Below are positions 34,401 to 45,454 of a stretch of DNA of 64,000 nt, piece by piece. How positions within the stretch are numbered: the first letter of the stretch is position 1; each line of letters starts with the position of its first letter. The position numbers and the translations under genes were made by a program. The stretch comes from DATGJX01 sp963830545 (GTDB lineage: Bacteria; Vulcanimicrobiota; Vulcanimicrobiia; Vulcanimicrobiales; Vulcanimicrobiaceae): NCBI GenBank assembly GCA_963830545.1, contig CAWHMK010000001.1:1302001-1366000 (forward strand). Direction: 5' to 3'. The notes beneath the pieces were generated by a model. The model was not told the origin of the DNA. It did not search any database and saw nothing but the letters and a program-made list of their open reading frames with translations.

Positions 34401-35060
34401 TTACGGGATCTTCGGCGCTTTGATCGAGATCGGTTTCGGCGTTGCGAACGTCGGCGTGACGCCGGGGAACGTCACCGTCACGTTATCGTCCGCCTCGCCA
34501 TATCCGGTTTGCGTGTCGTACGTCGCGCGATCGGAATCGAGCGTGCGATCTCCCTGAACGACGTGTACCTTTCCGGTCATGTTCAATACGTGCGTCGCGT
34601 CGTTCAAATGTGCGCTCTGCGCGTCGGCGCTCGTATCGCCTTGCACGTAGTGGACGTTTCCCAGTGCGTCGTACAAATGCGTCGAATCGTCAACGCGCAG
34701 TTCGTCGGTAGTGAGCGTCGCCGGTCCCCGCGATTGCGCCTGCGTCCCACGCGCGCTTTGCAAACCGAAGGTGCCGCTCGCATCGTGGACGCTCACGTTT
34801 CCGAAAAGCGTCGCCTTGTGCTGTTTGTAGTTACCGGATGCGCGATCCGCTGCGATCACGGAGCCGTCTGCGCGCGTCATAGTCACGTGGCCGGGGGCCG
34901 AAAACGAACCTGACTGCATGTTCGCGTTCATCTGATCGGTAACGAGCTTCCACTGTCCGACTTTTGCGGCGGCGCCGCGCGGCGCCGGCGTCCTCGGTCT
35001 TGCCGGAGCAGCCGCCGCGAGCGTCGCGATCAGCAGCGCGGCCGTCAATACGCGCATCAT
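34401..35060 (-). CDS. LptA/LptC-like periplasmic beta-jellyroll protein
   Basis: About 219 residues: signal peptide (MRVLTAALLIATLAAAAPA), then OstA-like repeats, such as GHVTMTRADGSVIAADRASGN, HKATLFGNVSVHD, LYDALGNVHYVQGDT and RATYDTQTGYGEADDNV. Such repeats form the jellyroll slide that carries lipopolysaccharide across the periplasm in LptA/LptC/LptD. It overlaps the previous paralogue (ATGATG with TGA inside). Together the tandem pair implies an outer membrane with LPS-like lipid. The assignment to LptA versus LptC is uncertain. Confidence 0.8.
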   Translation of the reverse strand: MMRVLTAALLIATLAAAAPARPRTPAPRGAAAKVGQWKLVTDQMNANMQSGSFSAPGHVTMTRADGSVIAADRASGNYKQHKATLFGNVSVHDASGTFGLQSARGTQAQSRGPATLTTDELRVDDSTHLYDALGNVHYVQGDTSADAQSAHLNDATHVLNMTGKVHVVQGDRTLDSDRATYDTQTGYGEADDNVTVTFPGVTPTFATPKPISIKAPKIP

Positions 35061-35552
35061 TGCTGCAGCTGCACGTGACCGTACAGGTGCAGATCGTGCG
35101 TAAGTCCGTTCATGACCGCGCGATCGGCGCGCACGTCGCTTCGGCCTTGAATGAAATGCACGCCGCCGGTGGCCACGTACGTTTTGCTGACGCCGTCGAT
35201 GTTCAGCGTATCGCACGTCAGCGTCGCGGGCGCGTGCGATCCGCTTTGACCCGCGAAATTGGTGAGCACGCCGTTGTTGTCGTGCAGCACGACGTTGCCG
35301 GTGAGCGTTGCGGAATGATTCTTGAAATTTCCCGCCGCGCGGTTGGCCTGGATTTCGCTGCCGGGACGCGTGAGCGTGACGTGGCCCGGCGCGTCGAATG
35401 CGCCGGTTTGCCAGTTCGTGTCGAGCTGTCCGGTCTCGATGTGCCAGTCTGAAAAGCCAAGGCCGCTTACGCCGCTTCCGGAGGGCGGGGTGCGCGGTGC
35501 GGCTGCGAGCAGAGCAGCGCGCCAGCAGTGCGGCAAGGATGCGTTGGTTCAT
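35057..35552 (-). pseudogene. LptC/LptA-like protein, frameshifted near 35523
   Basis: From ATG 35552 (MNQRILAALLA) a signal peptide begins, but the frame must shift by one base near 35519-35525 to reach LLAAAPRTPPSGSGVSG and the OstA-like body: PGHVTLTRPGSEIQANRAAG, HSATLTGNVVLHDN, YVATGGVHFIQG, HDLHLYGHVQLQQ. The joined product is about 164 residues. It is the upstream member of a tandem pair with the gene at 34401-35060. The shift lies in a GC-rich repeat-like string (GCTGGCGCGCTGCTCTGCTC), so sequence error is likely. Confidence 0.72.
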
Positions 35553-36213
35553 CACGGCGTCTTTCGAATCACAGGGTGGTGGGTGACCGGGCCCAACAGA
35601 CTCGGTTAGCCGCTCCACGGACACAACCCCTTCGCGCAGCACGACTGTTTGCGGTCCCGTCATGTCGATGATGGTCGACTCCCGGCCGTACCGGCTCGGC
35701 CCGTTCTCCACGAGTAAATCGGCGGGCGGCAGCGCCTCCCAATCGCCCCCGCCGAAATACGCGCTGCTTTCCGCTCACGTTCGCGCTGGTTGCCGCGAGG
35801 GGGCCGCAACGCTCCAAGATTGCGCTGCACAGGGGATCGTCCGGCACGCGCATGCCGACCGTAGAGAGCCCAGCGGTCACGTCCGGATCAATAAATGCCG
35901 GTTTGCTGACGATTATCGTCACCGGTCCGGGCAAAAGCCGCCGGGCGGCGACGTGCGCATCGCGGTACTCGTGCGCGTACTCCAAGAATTCTGCAACGGT
36001 GGCCAAGTGCAGCGAGAGCGGTTTGCTCGCCGGACGTTCCTTGGCGCCGTACACGCGCGCTATGGCTGCGGGGTCGTACGGATCGCAGCCGATGCCGTAT
36101 ACGGTATCGGTCGGAAAGATCACCGTACCGCCGTGCAGCACAATATCGGCTACTTCCTCAACGACGCGGGCATGCGATTCCTTGCGCGCGTCGATGACAT
36201 TCGCAACTTTCAC
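35553..36213 (-). pseudogene. sua5: L-threonylcarbamoyladenylate synthase (Sua5/YrdC), frameshifted near 35781
   Basis: From GTG 36213 the frame gives VIDARKESHARVVEEVADIV, GGTVIFPTDTVYGIGCDPYD, KERPASKPLSLHLATVAEF and PLAATSANVSG, the YrdC core that makes TC-AMP for the tRNA t6A modification. At about 35781 the frame changes by one extra A, and the product continues SAYFGGGDWEALPPADLLV and NGPSRYGRESTIID. Another shift near 35590 may restore a stop beside the ATG of the lpt-like gene. The upstream part is in frame with the damaged mreB, so the apparent fusion to MreB is an artefact. Total about 220 residues. Confidence 0.82.
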
Positions 36214-36238
36214 TCTACGGGTTACATACCCGTCAAGT

Positions 36239-37221
36239 TCAAATTCGAACGCGCATCCCCGTGCCGAGCGCCACGCACGAGAGCGGATCTTCGGCAATGA
36301 TGACCGGAATGCCGCACACTTCGGCAAGCAGTTTGTCCAAGCCGCGCAGCAATGCGCCGCCGCCCGTCGAGAATGACGCCCCGATCGATGATGTCGGCTG
36401 CCAATTCCGGCGGCGTTTTCTCGAGCACCGACTTTGACGGCTTCGACGATCGCTCCGACCGGTTCGGAAAGCGCTTCGCGAATCTCTTCGCTCGTGATCT
36501 TCACGGTCTTCGGCAAACCGTTGATCAGATCGCGTCCGCGGATCTCCATCGCCAGTTCCGATTCCAAACGATACGCAGAACCGATCTTGATTTTGATTTC
36601 TTCGGCCGTGCGTTCGCCGATCATCAGATTGTACACGCGGCGAATGTAGCGAATGATCGCCTCGTCGAGTTTATTGCCTGCAACACGCAGCGATTGCGAA
36701 ACGACGATGCCGCCCAGCGAAATCACCGCGACGTCGGTCGTACCCCCGCCGATGTCGACGACCATGCTTCCCGACGGCCCGTCGATTGGCAGGCCGGCGC
36801 CGATCGCCGCAGCCATCGGCTCCTCGATGATCTCGACGTGTTTCGCGCCGGCGAGTTTGGCGGCGTCTTTGACGGCGCGCTCTTCGACGCTGGTGATCTC
36901 TGCGGGCACGCAAATCACGACATTGGGTTTCGGCTTGAAGAGCGAGGAGAGCCAGGAGCGATCGCGCATAACTTTTTTGATGAAATAACTGAGCATCGCT
37001 TCGGTCACTTCGAAGTCGGCGATGACGCCGTCGCGCAGCGGGCGTATCGCCTGAATGTGCGCGGGCGTTTTGCCGAGCATCTGCCGCGCTTCCTCGCCGA
37101 CCGCAAGCGTCTTGCCGTTATTCATGTCTTTCGCAACCACCGACGGCTCGCGCAAGACGATGCCTCTGCCTTTGACATGCACGAGCACGTTGGCAGTGCC
37201 GAGATCGATCCCGATGTCCAA
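36239..37221 (-). pseudogene. mreB: Rod-shape determining protein MreB, two 1-base frameshifts
   Basis: From TTG 37221 the actin-like protein is clear: MDIGIDLGTANVLVHVKGRG, DVVVICVPAEIT-type PNVVICVPAEITSVEERA, EEPMAAAIGAGLPI and SMVVDIGGGTTDVAVISLGG. Near 36433 an extra G shifts the frame (VVLEKTPPELAADIIDRGVIL). Near 36366 another extra G shifts it again (GGGALLRGLDKLLAEVCGIP, EDPLSCVALGTGMR), ending at TGA 36239. Removing both bases gives 326 residues, a normal length. MreB polymers guide cell-wall elongation. Two independent insertions 70 bp apart in G runs of an essential-type gene argue for assembly error. Confidence 0.9.
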
Positions 37222-37237
37222 TTCCCGCTCCTGTTTG

Positions 37238-37301
37238 AAAAGGCGCTACGGCCTAGCCTGGCGCCCCACTTTCGCGGGTGTCCCGGAAAGTTCATGGCGC
37301 C
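37238..37301 (-). promoter_or_regulatory. Attenuator-like leader motif upstream of mreB
   Basis: Read on the minus strand: GGCGCC (37301-37296), then GGGACACCC, a hairpin CCCGC-GAAA-GTGGG, then GGCGCC (37265-37260), CAGGCTAGGCCGTA, GCGCC (37246-37242) and TTTT (37241-37238). The middle GGCGCC can pair with either the upstream GGCGCC or the downstream GCGCC-TTTT, so the two folds exclude each other. The same arrangement occurs before atpA. It ends 17 bp before the mreB TTG. Confidence 0.55.
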
Positions 37302-37345
37302 GCACTATGTGCGCTTTGTAAACTCTGTACGCAGGCGCCGCGACG

Positions 37346-38708
37346 TTACGAACTCTTCGCGCGAGTCGTAGGATACTCGCTCGTTTCGAAAAGTCCGTTG
37401 GGCTCGACGAGCGGAGTTATGCCGCTTGCCCGCTGTACCTGACCGCCGAGCGCGGAGAGCATTTCCTCCAACCGTTCGTAGCCGCGGTCGATGTATTCCA
37501 GGCCGATGATTTCCGTTTCGCCCGCGCCGCAAGGCCGGCAACGACGAGCGCCGCGCCCGCGCGTATGTCCGGCGCTTCCACCGGCGCGCCGGAAAGGCGG
37601 CGCGACGCCTTTGACGACGGCCGTATTGCTCTCCATCGAAACGCGTACGTCGGCTCCCATGCGCGCGAGTTCGTTCACGTACGAAAACCGCGCATTGAAA
37701 ATGGACTCCTCGACAACGCTGTTCCCCGGCGCCGTGCACAAGAACGAAACCATCTGCGGCTGCAAGTCCGTCGGAAAACCCGGATAAGGGGCGGTGAGGA
37801 TATCCGTACCGCCGGTCAGCCGGTCGGCTTGAACGCGAATCCAATCATCACCGCTCGTCACGGCGGCGCCGCATTCTTGCAGTTTCAGCGCGAGCGCGTG
37901 CAGATCGCCCGAGCGGCATTCCGTGACCGTGACGTCGCCGCGCGTCGCAGCACCGCACAGTAAAAGCGTTCCCGTCACGATGCGATCCGGAATGATCGTG
38001 TACTCGACGCCGTGCAATGCCGGCACGCCCTCGATCGCGATCGTGTCGGAGCCGGCGCCGCGAATGCGCGCGCCCATCGCACACAAGAAAATCTGCGAGA
38101 TCGGCAACTTCGGGTTCCATCGCCGCGTTGCGCAGCGTCGTCGTACCGTCGGCGACGACTGCGGCAAGCATCGCGTTCTTCGTCGCTCCGACGCTGGGCA
38201 TGCGAAACTCCACTTCCGCGCCCTGCAAACGCTTCTTGCGCGAGGTCGCGATCAGATAGCCGTGCGCGTTCTTGACCTCGCATCCGAGCGAACGGAATGC
38301 TTGTTCGTGCATGTCGGTCGCTCGCGTGCCGAGAACGCAGCCGCCGGGAAGCGGCACTTCCGCGCGACCGAATCGCCCGAGCAGCGGTCCGACCAAATCG
38401 AAACTCGCGTCGAATTTGCGCACCAGCGTATACGGCGCGCGATGCGATGCGACGTTGCTCGCATCGATCGTAACGGTGCCGTCGCCTTCGTACCGCAGGC
38501 GCGCTCCGAGCGCTTCCAGCAACGACCACATCACCGACACGTCGGTGATGCGGGGCACGCGGTGCAGCGTCACTTTTCCCTTTGCCAGCAGCGAGGCGGC
38601 CATGATGGGAAGCGCAGCGTTCTTCGCGCCTTGCGTGCGTACGGAACCCTCGAGGGGCGCACCGCCGCGCACGCGCAGCGTCGTTTCGAGCCGATCGAGA
38701 GTAGTCAC
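37346..38708 (-). pseudogene. murA: UDP-N-acetylglucosamine 1-carboxyvinyltransferase MurA, three frameshifts
   Basis: The first committed enzyme of peptidoglycan synthesis. From GTG 38708: TQGAKNAALPIMAASLL with Lys29, and catalytic Cys124 in VPLPGGCVLGTRATD. Near 38085 one extra base moves DLADFL to the frame reading CAMGARIRGAGSDT and then GVEYTIIPDRIVTGTLL, GYPGFPTDLQPQMVSFLCTA and NARFSYVNELARMGADV. Near 37600 an extra C and near 37527 a missing G shift to LSGAPVEAPDIRAGAALVVA and back to GETEIIGLEYIDRGYE. The corrected length is about 450 residues, and all catalytic residues are present. Confidence 0.9.
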
Positions 38709-39201
38709 GCAATGTCACCTGTCTCGCAGGTGAGCACGCGCGCGTCATATGGGCCGCCGCGCAATTCGAGTTGCATATTTCCGCCGGGCGTCACCCGCAG
38801 AAACATTTCGCTCCATTCGTTGTTGGCGAGTCTCGAGCAGATCCGCGCGGCCGCCTTGCAGCATCCCGGCGAACCGGCGATTCCGCGCGTCGGCCAAACG
38901 CACGCGTCCGTCGGAATAAAAACCGGCAATGACTTCGACCGCGTCGTCTGCTGCGCGATAATACCGCGCGCCCGTGTCGGCAGATTCGGTGATGAACTCC
39001 ATCGGTTCCGGCTGCACCGGCGGTTCGGCCGCAGCTTGCTCGTCCGTAGCGGGGTCGTCGCGGCGGGGCATCGACGGCGGCTGAGAGGACCGCGCTGTGG
39101 GCGAGACCGTCTTCACCCATGACGGCATATCCAAGAAACGCCAGAGCCGCGAGCTCCAGCGCGATGCCTGCCAATCGAGCCCAGCCTGGCGCGCGCCGCA
39201 C
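38705..39201 (-). pseudogene. Membrane-anchored hypothetical protein between atpC and murA, two frameshifts
   Basis: From GTG 39201 the product starts with one transmembrane helix (LAGIALELAALAFLGYAVMG). Near 39057 the frame shifts to a Pro/Glu/Ala linker and MEFITESADTGARYYRAADD, VEVIAGFYSDGRVRLADARN, and near 38830 to LANNEWSEMFLRVTPGGNMQ and GPYDARVLTCETGDIA. The joined length is about 164 residues. Its position between atpC and murA matches that of YwmB-type proteins in Bacillus, but I see no clear sequence match. The stop overlaps the murA start (GTGA). Confidence 0.65.
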
Positions 39202-39222
39202 GCTTCTTCGTTCTACGGGCCG

Positions 39223-39637
39223 CTAATGGTGTCCGGTCAGCCGGAGCTTCGCGTTCGCAAAGTCGATGATCGACTGTTCTCGCGCATATATGTGCGGTTC
39301 GGCTGCAGTTTTTTGCCGGTCGGCGGCCTGCGCCAGCTCCGCTCGCGCTTCGGCGACGTCGACTTCTTCGAACGCCAAGGCGTCGTCGACCAGCACCGTG
39401 ACGCGATCCGGCAGCGCCTGCAAGAAGCCTTCGCTCGTTGCCAGTTCCAGACGGCGCGCCGCTCCGCCCTCGACAATGTTGGCGCGCAAGACGCCGGGTT
39501 TGAGAGCGCTCAGGAACGGCGCGTGATGCGCGAGGATGCCTTCCTCGCCTTCGGTCGTCACCGCGATCACCGAGCTCGGCGTCGCCGTCGAAAATCACCT
39601 TCGTCGGCGTGATGAGCTTGAACGGAACGCTCGCCAT
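39223..39637 (-). pseudogene. atpC: ATP synthase epsilon subunit, one frameshift near 39577
   Basis: From ATG 39637: MASVPFKLITPTKVIFDGDA, then after one extra G (CTCGGTG for CTCGTG) VIAVTTEGEEGILAHHAPFL, the typical beta-barrel of the F1 epsilon subunit, followed by the C-terminal helices (EEVDVAEARAELAQAADRQ). The corrected length is 137 residues. It is the last gene of the atp operon; the one-base insertion is probably a sequence error. Confidence 0.9.
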
Positions 39638-39665
39638 CAAGACCTCGGGTCCGTGAAGGCTTGTT

Positions 39666-41145
39666 TCATACCGCAGCGCCCAGGCTTTCGGCGGCGGCTT
39701 TGACGTCGTCGATGCCGCCGGCATAGAAGAACGCCTGCTCCGGCAGATGATCGACTTTGCCCTCGAGGATTTCTTCGAACGCCGCAATCGTGTCGGTCAG
39801 CTTGACGTATTTGCCCGGCGTGCCCGTGAATTGCTCGGCGACGAAGAACGGCTGCGAGAACATGCGCTGCATGCGGCGGGCTCGTCCGACCGCGACTTTA
39901 TCGTCTTCGGAAAGTTCTTCGATGCCGAGAATCGCGATGATGTCCTGCAGATCTTTGTACCGCTGAAGCGTTTCCTGAACCCCGCGCGCAACGCGGTAAT
40001 GCTCGTCGCCGATGATCTGCGGGTCGAGAATGCGCGAGCTGGATGCCAAGCGGATCGACTGCGGGATAGATGCCGAGTTCCGAAATCGGACGCGAAAGCG
40101 CGGTCGTAGCATCCAAATGCGCGAACGTCACGGCGACTGCCGGGTCCGTGTAGTCGTCGGCGGGAACGTAAACAGCCTGCACCGACGTGATCGAACCTTT
40201 GTGCGTCGAAGTGATGCGTTCTTCGAGCGCGCCCATGTCGGTGGCGAGCGTGGGCTGATATCCGACCGCCGAAGGCATGCGGCCCATCAGCGCCGAGACT
40301 TCGGATCCTGCCTGTAGATAGCGGAAGATGTTGTCCATGAATAGCAGCACGTCCGAGCCGAGTTCGTCGCGGAAGTATTCCGCCATCGTCACGCCGGTTT
40401 GCGCGATGCGGAAACGTACGCCCGGCGGTTCGTCCATCTGACCGAATACGAGCGTCGTGTTCGCGAGAACGCCCGACTCTTTCATTTCGAGCCACAGATC
40501 GTTGCCTTCGCGCGTGCGCTCGCCGACGCCGGTGAACACCGAAAACCCTTTGTGCACGTACGCGATGTTGCGGATGAGTTCTTGAATCAGAACCGTCTTG
40601 CCGACGCCGGCGCCCCCGAACAATCCGACTTTTCCGCCGCGCGTGTACGGCGCCATCAGATCGATGACTTTGATGCCCGTCTCGAAAATTTTCGGCGTCG
40701 GGTCCTGCGCTTTGAATTCCGGCGCGGGACGATGAATCGGCCAGTGCGCCGCAGCTTTGACGGGCTCGTTCGAATCGATGGCTTTGCCGAGCACGTTGAA
40801 GATGCGTCCGAGCGTGCCTTCGCCGACGGGAACGCGAATCGGCCCGTCACCGGCGGTGACCGCTGCACCGCGCTGCAGACCGTCCGTCGATCCCAGCGCC
40901 AGGCAGCGAACTTGGTTGTTTCCGAGTTGGTCCTGCACTTCGAGCACGAGGTCGCGCGTCTGCATCGCCGTGCCGCCCAGTTCGATGCCCGATTGTGCGC
41001 CCGAGGCATGCCCGTTGGATCCGGCGTGGTCTTCATTCACGCGCACCGTGAGCGCGTCGTTGATCTTCGGAAGGGTGTCCACACCGAATTCGACGTCCAC
41101 GACGTTTCCGAGTACTTGGACGACTTTACCAGTAGCAGTAGCCAT
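39666..41145 (-). pseudogene. atpD: ATP synthase F1 beta subunit, one frameshift near 40050
   Basis: The catalytic subunit. Walker A GGAGVGKT is at 177-184, followed by GVGERTREGNDLW and the Walker B region DVLLFMDNIFRYLQAGSEVS. At GIYPAVDPL the frame shifts by one base (about 40050) to ASSSRILDPQIIGDEHYRVA and the C-terminal helical domain ending at 39666. The corrected length is about 492 residues. An Ala/Gly/Ser-rich insertion (about residues 39-58) lengthens the N-terminal barrel compared with most bacterial subunits. The gene is surely functional in the organism. Confidence 0.95.
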
Positions 41146-41194
41146 TAGGTTTCCTTATTCGCGTTCACTGGATGGTCGGATGAGCGGCGCACGA

Positions 41195-42057
41195 TCAGCC
41201 GGCGAGCGCTTCCGCGCCCCCGACGATCTCGAGCAGCTCTTTGGTGATCGCCGCTTGGCGAGCGTTGTTCATGGCAATCGTGAGCTCGTCGATCAATTTT
41301 CCGGCGTTGTCGGTTGCATTGTTCATCGCCACCAACTGGGCGGCGTAGAACGCGGCATCGGTTTCGAGCATCGCCGAGAAGATCGTGAACTCGAGATATT
41401 TCGGCAGCAGGCGCGAGAGAACGGCTTCCGGTGAAGGCGCGAACTCCACGGAGCCTTTCGGGGTCGCCTGCGCAGTTTGCGTTTGCACGGCGCGTTCGAT
41501 TGGAATCAAACGGCGCGTCTGCGGTTTTTGCGACATCATCGAGATCATCTTCGCGGAGACGAGCGTCATTTCGCCGATCGTGCCGGCGATGAAGTCGTCG
41601 GTGACTCGCGCAGCCACGTCGCGCGCGGTCTGCAACTTCGAGGGCGCATTCAGAATCCAGGTCGCGTGATCCGTCATCCCCCAACGGCGCGCGGCATTGC
41701 GCGCCTTGATGCCGACCGTGTACAGGCGCGAGCCGGGATGATCGTGCCGGTACAGTTCGCCCGCGCGAATGACGTTCGAGTTGAACGCGCCCGCCAGGCC
41801 CTTGTCGGCGGTCATGAGGATCATGCCGGACGGCGCGCCCGCACGGCCCGGTTTCATGAACGGATGATCGACGCTTCCCACGCTCGCCATGAGATCGCGC
41901 AGCATCTCCCCGAGCGTGTCCGCATACGGACGCGCCTGCTTTTGCGCAATCTCGGCACGACGGATCTTTGCCGCGGCGACTTGCTTCATCGCCTTGGTGA
42001 TCTGCTGGGTATTCTTGAGCGATCGAATGCGATCGCGTAAGTCGCGTACGCTCGGCA

Positions 42058-42058
<1 letters not shown>
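41195..42058 (-). CDS. atpG: ATP synthase F1 gamma subunit
   Basis: A 287-residue central-stalk subunit with an intact frame: N-terminal helix RDLRDRIRSLKNTQQITKAM and KQVAAAKIRRAE, central Rossmann-like part with MTADKGLAGAFNSNVIR, and C-terminal helix with MNNATDNAGKLIDELTIAMN and NNARQAAITKELLEIVGGAE. Its ATG overlaps the atpA stop by one base. Confidence 0.97.
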
Positions 42059-43557
<1,499 letters not shown>

Positions 43558-43560
43558 ATT

Positions 43561-43622
43561 AAAAGGCGCTCCGTCCTAGACTGCGCGCCCCCCGTAAACG
43601 GGTCCCCCATTCCGCGGGGCGC
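43561..43622 (-). promoter_or_regulatory. Attenuator-like leader motif upstream of atpA
   Basis: Read on the minus strand: GCGCCCC (43622-43616), GCGGAATGGGGGA, hairpin CCCG-TTTA-CGGG, GGGGCGC (43591-43585), GCAGTCTAGGACGGA, GCGCC (43569-43565), TTTT (43564-43561). The middle GGGGCGC can pair with the upstream GCGCCCC or with the downstream GCGCC followed by T4. The hairpin stem is preserved while its loop differs from the mreB copy (TTTA versus GAAA). The motif ends 3 nt before the atpA ATG. Confidence 0.55.
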
Positions 43623-43674
43623 TTAACCATGGTTTCAGTTTGCGCTCTCCCCGAGGGCGCCCATTTACGATGCA

Positions 43675-44217
43675 TCAGTTTCTTGCGAATAGCGTTCGCG
43701 TGAGCTCTTCCAGCCGGCCCTCTACCGAACCGTCGATACGGCGGTCGCCCATCGTAATGCGCACGCCGCCGATCAGATTGGGCTGCACACGCTGCGCCGC
43801 GCTGAACTTCTTGCCGTAGAGTTTTTCGAGACGTTCCACAAGCGATCGAAATTCGGCCGAAGAGAGCTCCTTCGCGCTGATTACGGTGAGCGGTTCCTGG
43901 CCGCGCGCTTGCAACTCGAGCACGCCGTATTGCTGCACGATCTCGCCGAGAAGCGCTTCGCGTCGTTTGCGAATCAGGAGCAGAAGCGTGTGCAATGCGA
44001 CGTCGTGCGTTTTGCCCGAAAACACCGACGACAACAGGCGCTCTTTCTCTTTGCGATCGACGACCGGCGAGAGAAAAAATCCTTTGGTCGTCTCGTCTTG
44101 ATAGATTGCGCTGCCGAGTGCGCGCAGATCCGCCCCGACCGCATCGACGGCATGCTGTTCGTCGGCGAGTTGGAAAACCGCGACAGCGTAGCGGCGTGCA
44201 ATTGTCTCGTTTGCCAT
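43675..44217 (-). CDS. atpH: ATP synthase F1 delta subunit
   Basis: A 180-residue OSCP/delta subunit linking F1 to the peripheral stalk. The N-terminus is ANETIARRYAVAVFQLADEQ, and the C-terminal signature includes GGVRITMGDRRIDGSVEGRL, the expected end block. The frame is intact. Its ATG shares bases with the atpF stop. Confidence 0.95.
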   Translation of the reverse strand: MANETIARRYAVAVFQLADEQHAVDAVGADLRALGSAIYQDETTKGFFLSPVVDRKEKERLLSSVFSGKTHDVALHTLLLLIRKRREALLGEIVQQYGVLELQARGQEPLTVISAKELSSAEFRSLVERLEKLYGKKFSAAQRVQPNLIGGVRITMGDRRIDGSVEGRLEELTRTLFARN

Positions 44218-44714
44218 CAGGTGCGGCTGCGATCACGTTCGAGCGTTGAAAGAAACGCCCCGACGAGTTGGGCATTCTTGCCGGCATCCACGCGCTGCCG
44301 TGCTTGCGAGCGCGCGAGCGTCAGCGCTTGATCGAGCAGTTCCTCGCGTAGGCGTTCCCGCGCCGCGGCGCGGCTGCGGTCCAGTTCGCCCTGCGCGCTC
44401 GAAATGCTGCGTTCCCCCGCGCGCTGCGCTTCGAGGACGATCGCCTCGCATTCCGCTCTCGCCTGCGCGTCGACGCGCTGCTTGATCGCAACTGCGTCCC
44501 GCCGCGCGTTGTCGATTTCGCCCCGCAGCGACTCGAGTTCGGCCTTCGCTTGATCGCGATGCCGCTCGGCTTCCGCGATTTGCGCGTTCGCCTTCTCCTG
44601 CGACTGCAGCACCATCGGCTGAATGAATTTGAACCACATCCACACGAGCACGAGGATGAAAAGGATCGCCGAAGCCACTTGACTCCACAGCGCAACCGCT
44701 TCGTAATTCATCAC
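44217..44714 (-). CDS. atpF: ATP synthase F0 b subunit (first of two b-type subunits by position nearest atpH)
   Basis: A 165-residue protein with an N-terminal membrane helix (ALWSQVASAILFILVLVWMW) and then a long charged helix forming the peripheral stalk. It overlaps the second b-type gene upstream by 4 bp (ATGATG start with TGA inside). Two different b genes in tandem suggest a heterodimeric b/b' stalk, as in cyanobacteria and many phototrophs. Confidence 0.93.
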   Translation of the reverse strand: MMNYEAVALWSQVASAILFILVLVWMWFKFIQPMVLQSQEKANAQIAEAERHRDQAKAELESLRGEIDNARRDAVAIKQRVDAQARAECEAIVLEAQRAGERSISSAQGELDRSRAAARERLREELLDQALTLARSQARQRVDAGKNAQLVGAFLSTLERDRSRT

Positions 44715-45142
44715 GCGCTTTCCAACAGCGCGCGCTCGACCATCAAGCCCGCGAGTTCGCGTACCGTTTGCGGCTCGCCGGATCGGGCCGCTTGCAGCTC
44801 CGCAGTGACGGTTCGTTCCGCTCGAGCGATGATCTCCGCAGCCTTCGCGTTGGCCTGCGCCGCAATGCTGCCCGCCTCGTTCGAAGCCGCGGCGCGCTCT
44901 TGCGAGAGCAGATGCTCCGCCTCACGCCGCGCGGTTGCGCGAATGCTCTCCGCCTGCGCGCGCAGTTGGTGCGCCTCGGCCTGGTAGCGATCGTAATCGT
45001 TGGTCACGCTGTTGATGTACTCGCGGCGCTTGACGATCGCTTTCGAGACGGGACGAATGAAGACCAGATTCAAAATCGCGAAAAAAATCACGAAATTGAC
45101 GAACTGCACCAGCAGAGTCCCGCCTGAAGGTAGGAGAAACAT
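44711..45142 (-). CDS. atpF: ATP synthase F0 b' subunit (second b-type subunit)
   Basis: A 143-residue protein: membrane helix (GTLLVQFVNFVIFFAILNLV), the typical FIRPVSKAIVKRREYI cytoplasmic turn, then a charged coiled coil. It differs clearly from the next gene, so this is a paralogue and not a duplication artefact. It precedes atpF in the operon and follows atpE by 20 bp. Confidence 0.92.
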   Translation of the reverse strand: MFLLPSGGTLLVQFVNFVIFFAILNLVFIRPVSKAIVKRREYINSVTNDYDRYQAEAHQLRAQAESIRATARREAEHLLSQERAAASNEAGSIAAQANAKAAEIIARAERTVTAELQAARSGEPQTVRELAGLMVERALLESA

Positions 45143-45162
45143 GCGCGGCTTCGACTCCCGCT

Positions 45163-45441
45163 TTATTTCGCGAACGCGGTGATCAGCGAGGGCACCTTCG
45201 CGACGACGATCAGGATGTAGAAGGCCAGCGCGATGGCGATAAACGGTACGGCTTCCAGAACGCCTACGCCCAGGAACATGAACGTGAAGATATTCGAGCG
45301 CGCCTCGGGCTGGCGCGCAATTGCCTCGACGGCCTTCGACGCGACGTTGCCGTCTCCGACTGCCGAACCGAACGCGACCCCCGAGATGATGACGCCGAAC
45401 GCGAGGAGCGCCATGCCGATGATAAACGCTTGCGGATTCAA
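45163..45441 (-). CDS. atpE: ATP synthase F0 c subunit
   Basis: A 92-residue proteolipid from TTG 45441, with the Shine-Dalgarno AAAGGAAAG directly upstream. The frame opens further upstream, but that overlaps the atpB stop and would add a charged N-terminus. It has two helices joined by the polar loop AIARQPEA (residues 40-47); the ion-binding carboxylate is Glu63 in GVGVLEAVPF. The surrounding residues do not show the Gln/Ser set of sodium-type rings, so proton coupling is likely. Confidence 0.95.
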   Translation of the reverse strand: MNPQAFIIGMALLAFGVIISGVAFGSAVGDGNVASKAVEAIARQPEARSNIFTFMFLGVGVLEAVPFIAIALAFYILIVVAKVPSLITAFAK

Positions 45442-45454
45442 GGACTTTCCTTTC

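Noticed and set aside
34401..35711. A 436-codon open frame covering the end of Sua5, the lpt-like genes and beyond
   Set aside because: It joins three separate genes out of register. OstA-repeat proteins and Sua5 are each better explained by their own frames with local indels.
35569..37221. A 550-codon open frame that reads as an MreB-Sua5 fusion
   Set aside because: The C-terminal third of MreB continues in two other frames up to TGA 36239 while Sua5 starts anew at GTG 36213. The fusion is created by two extra bases.
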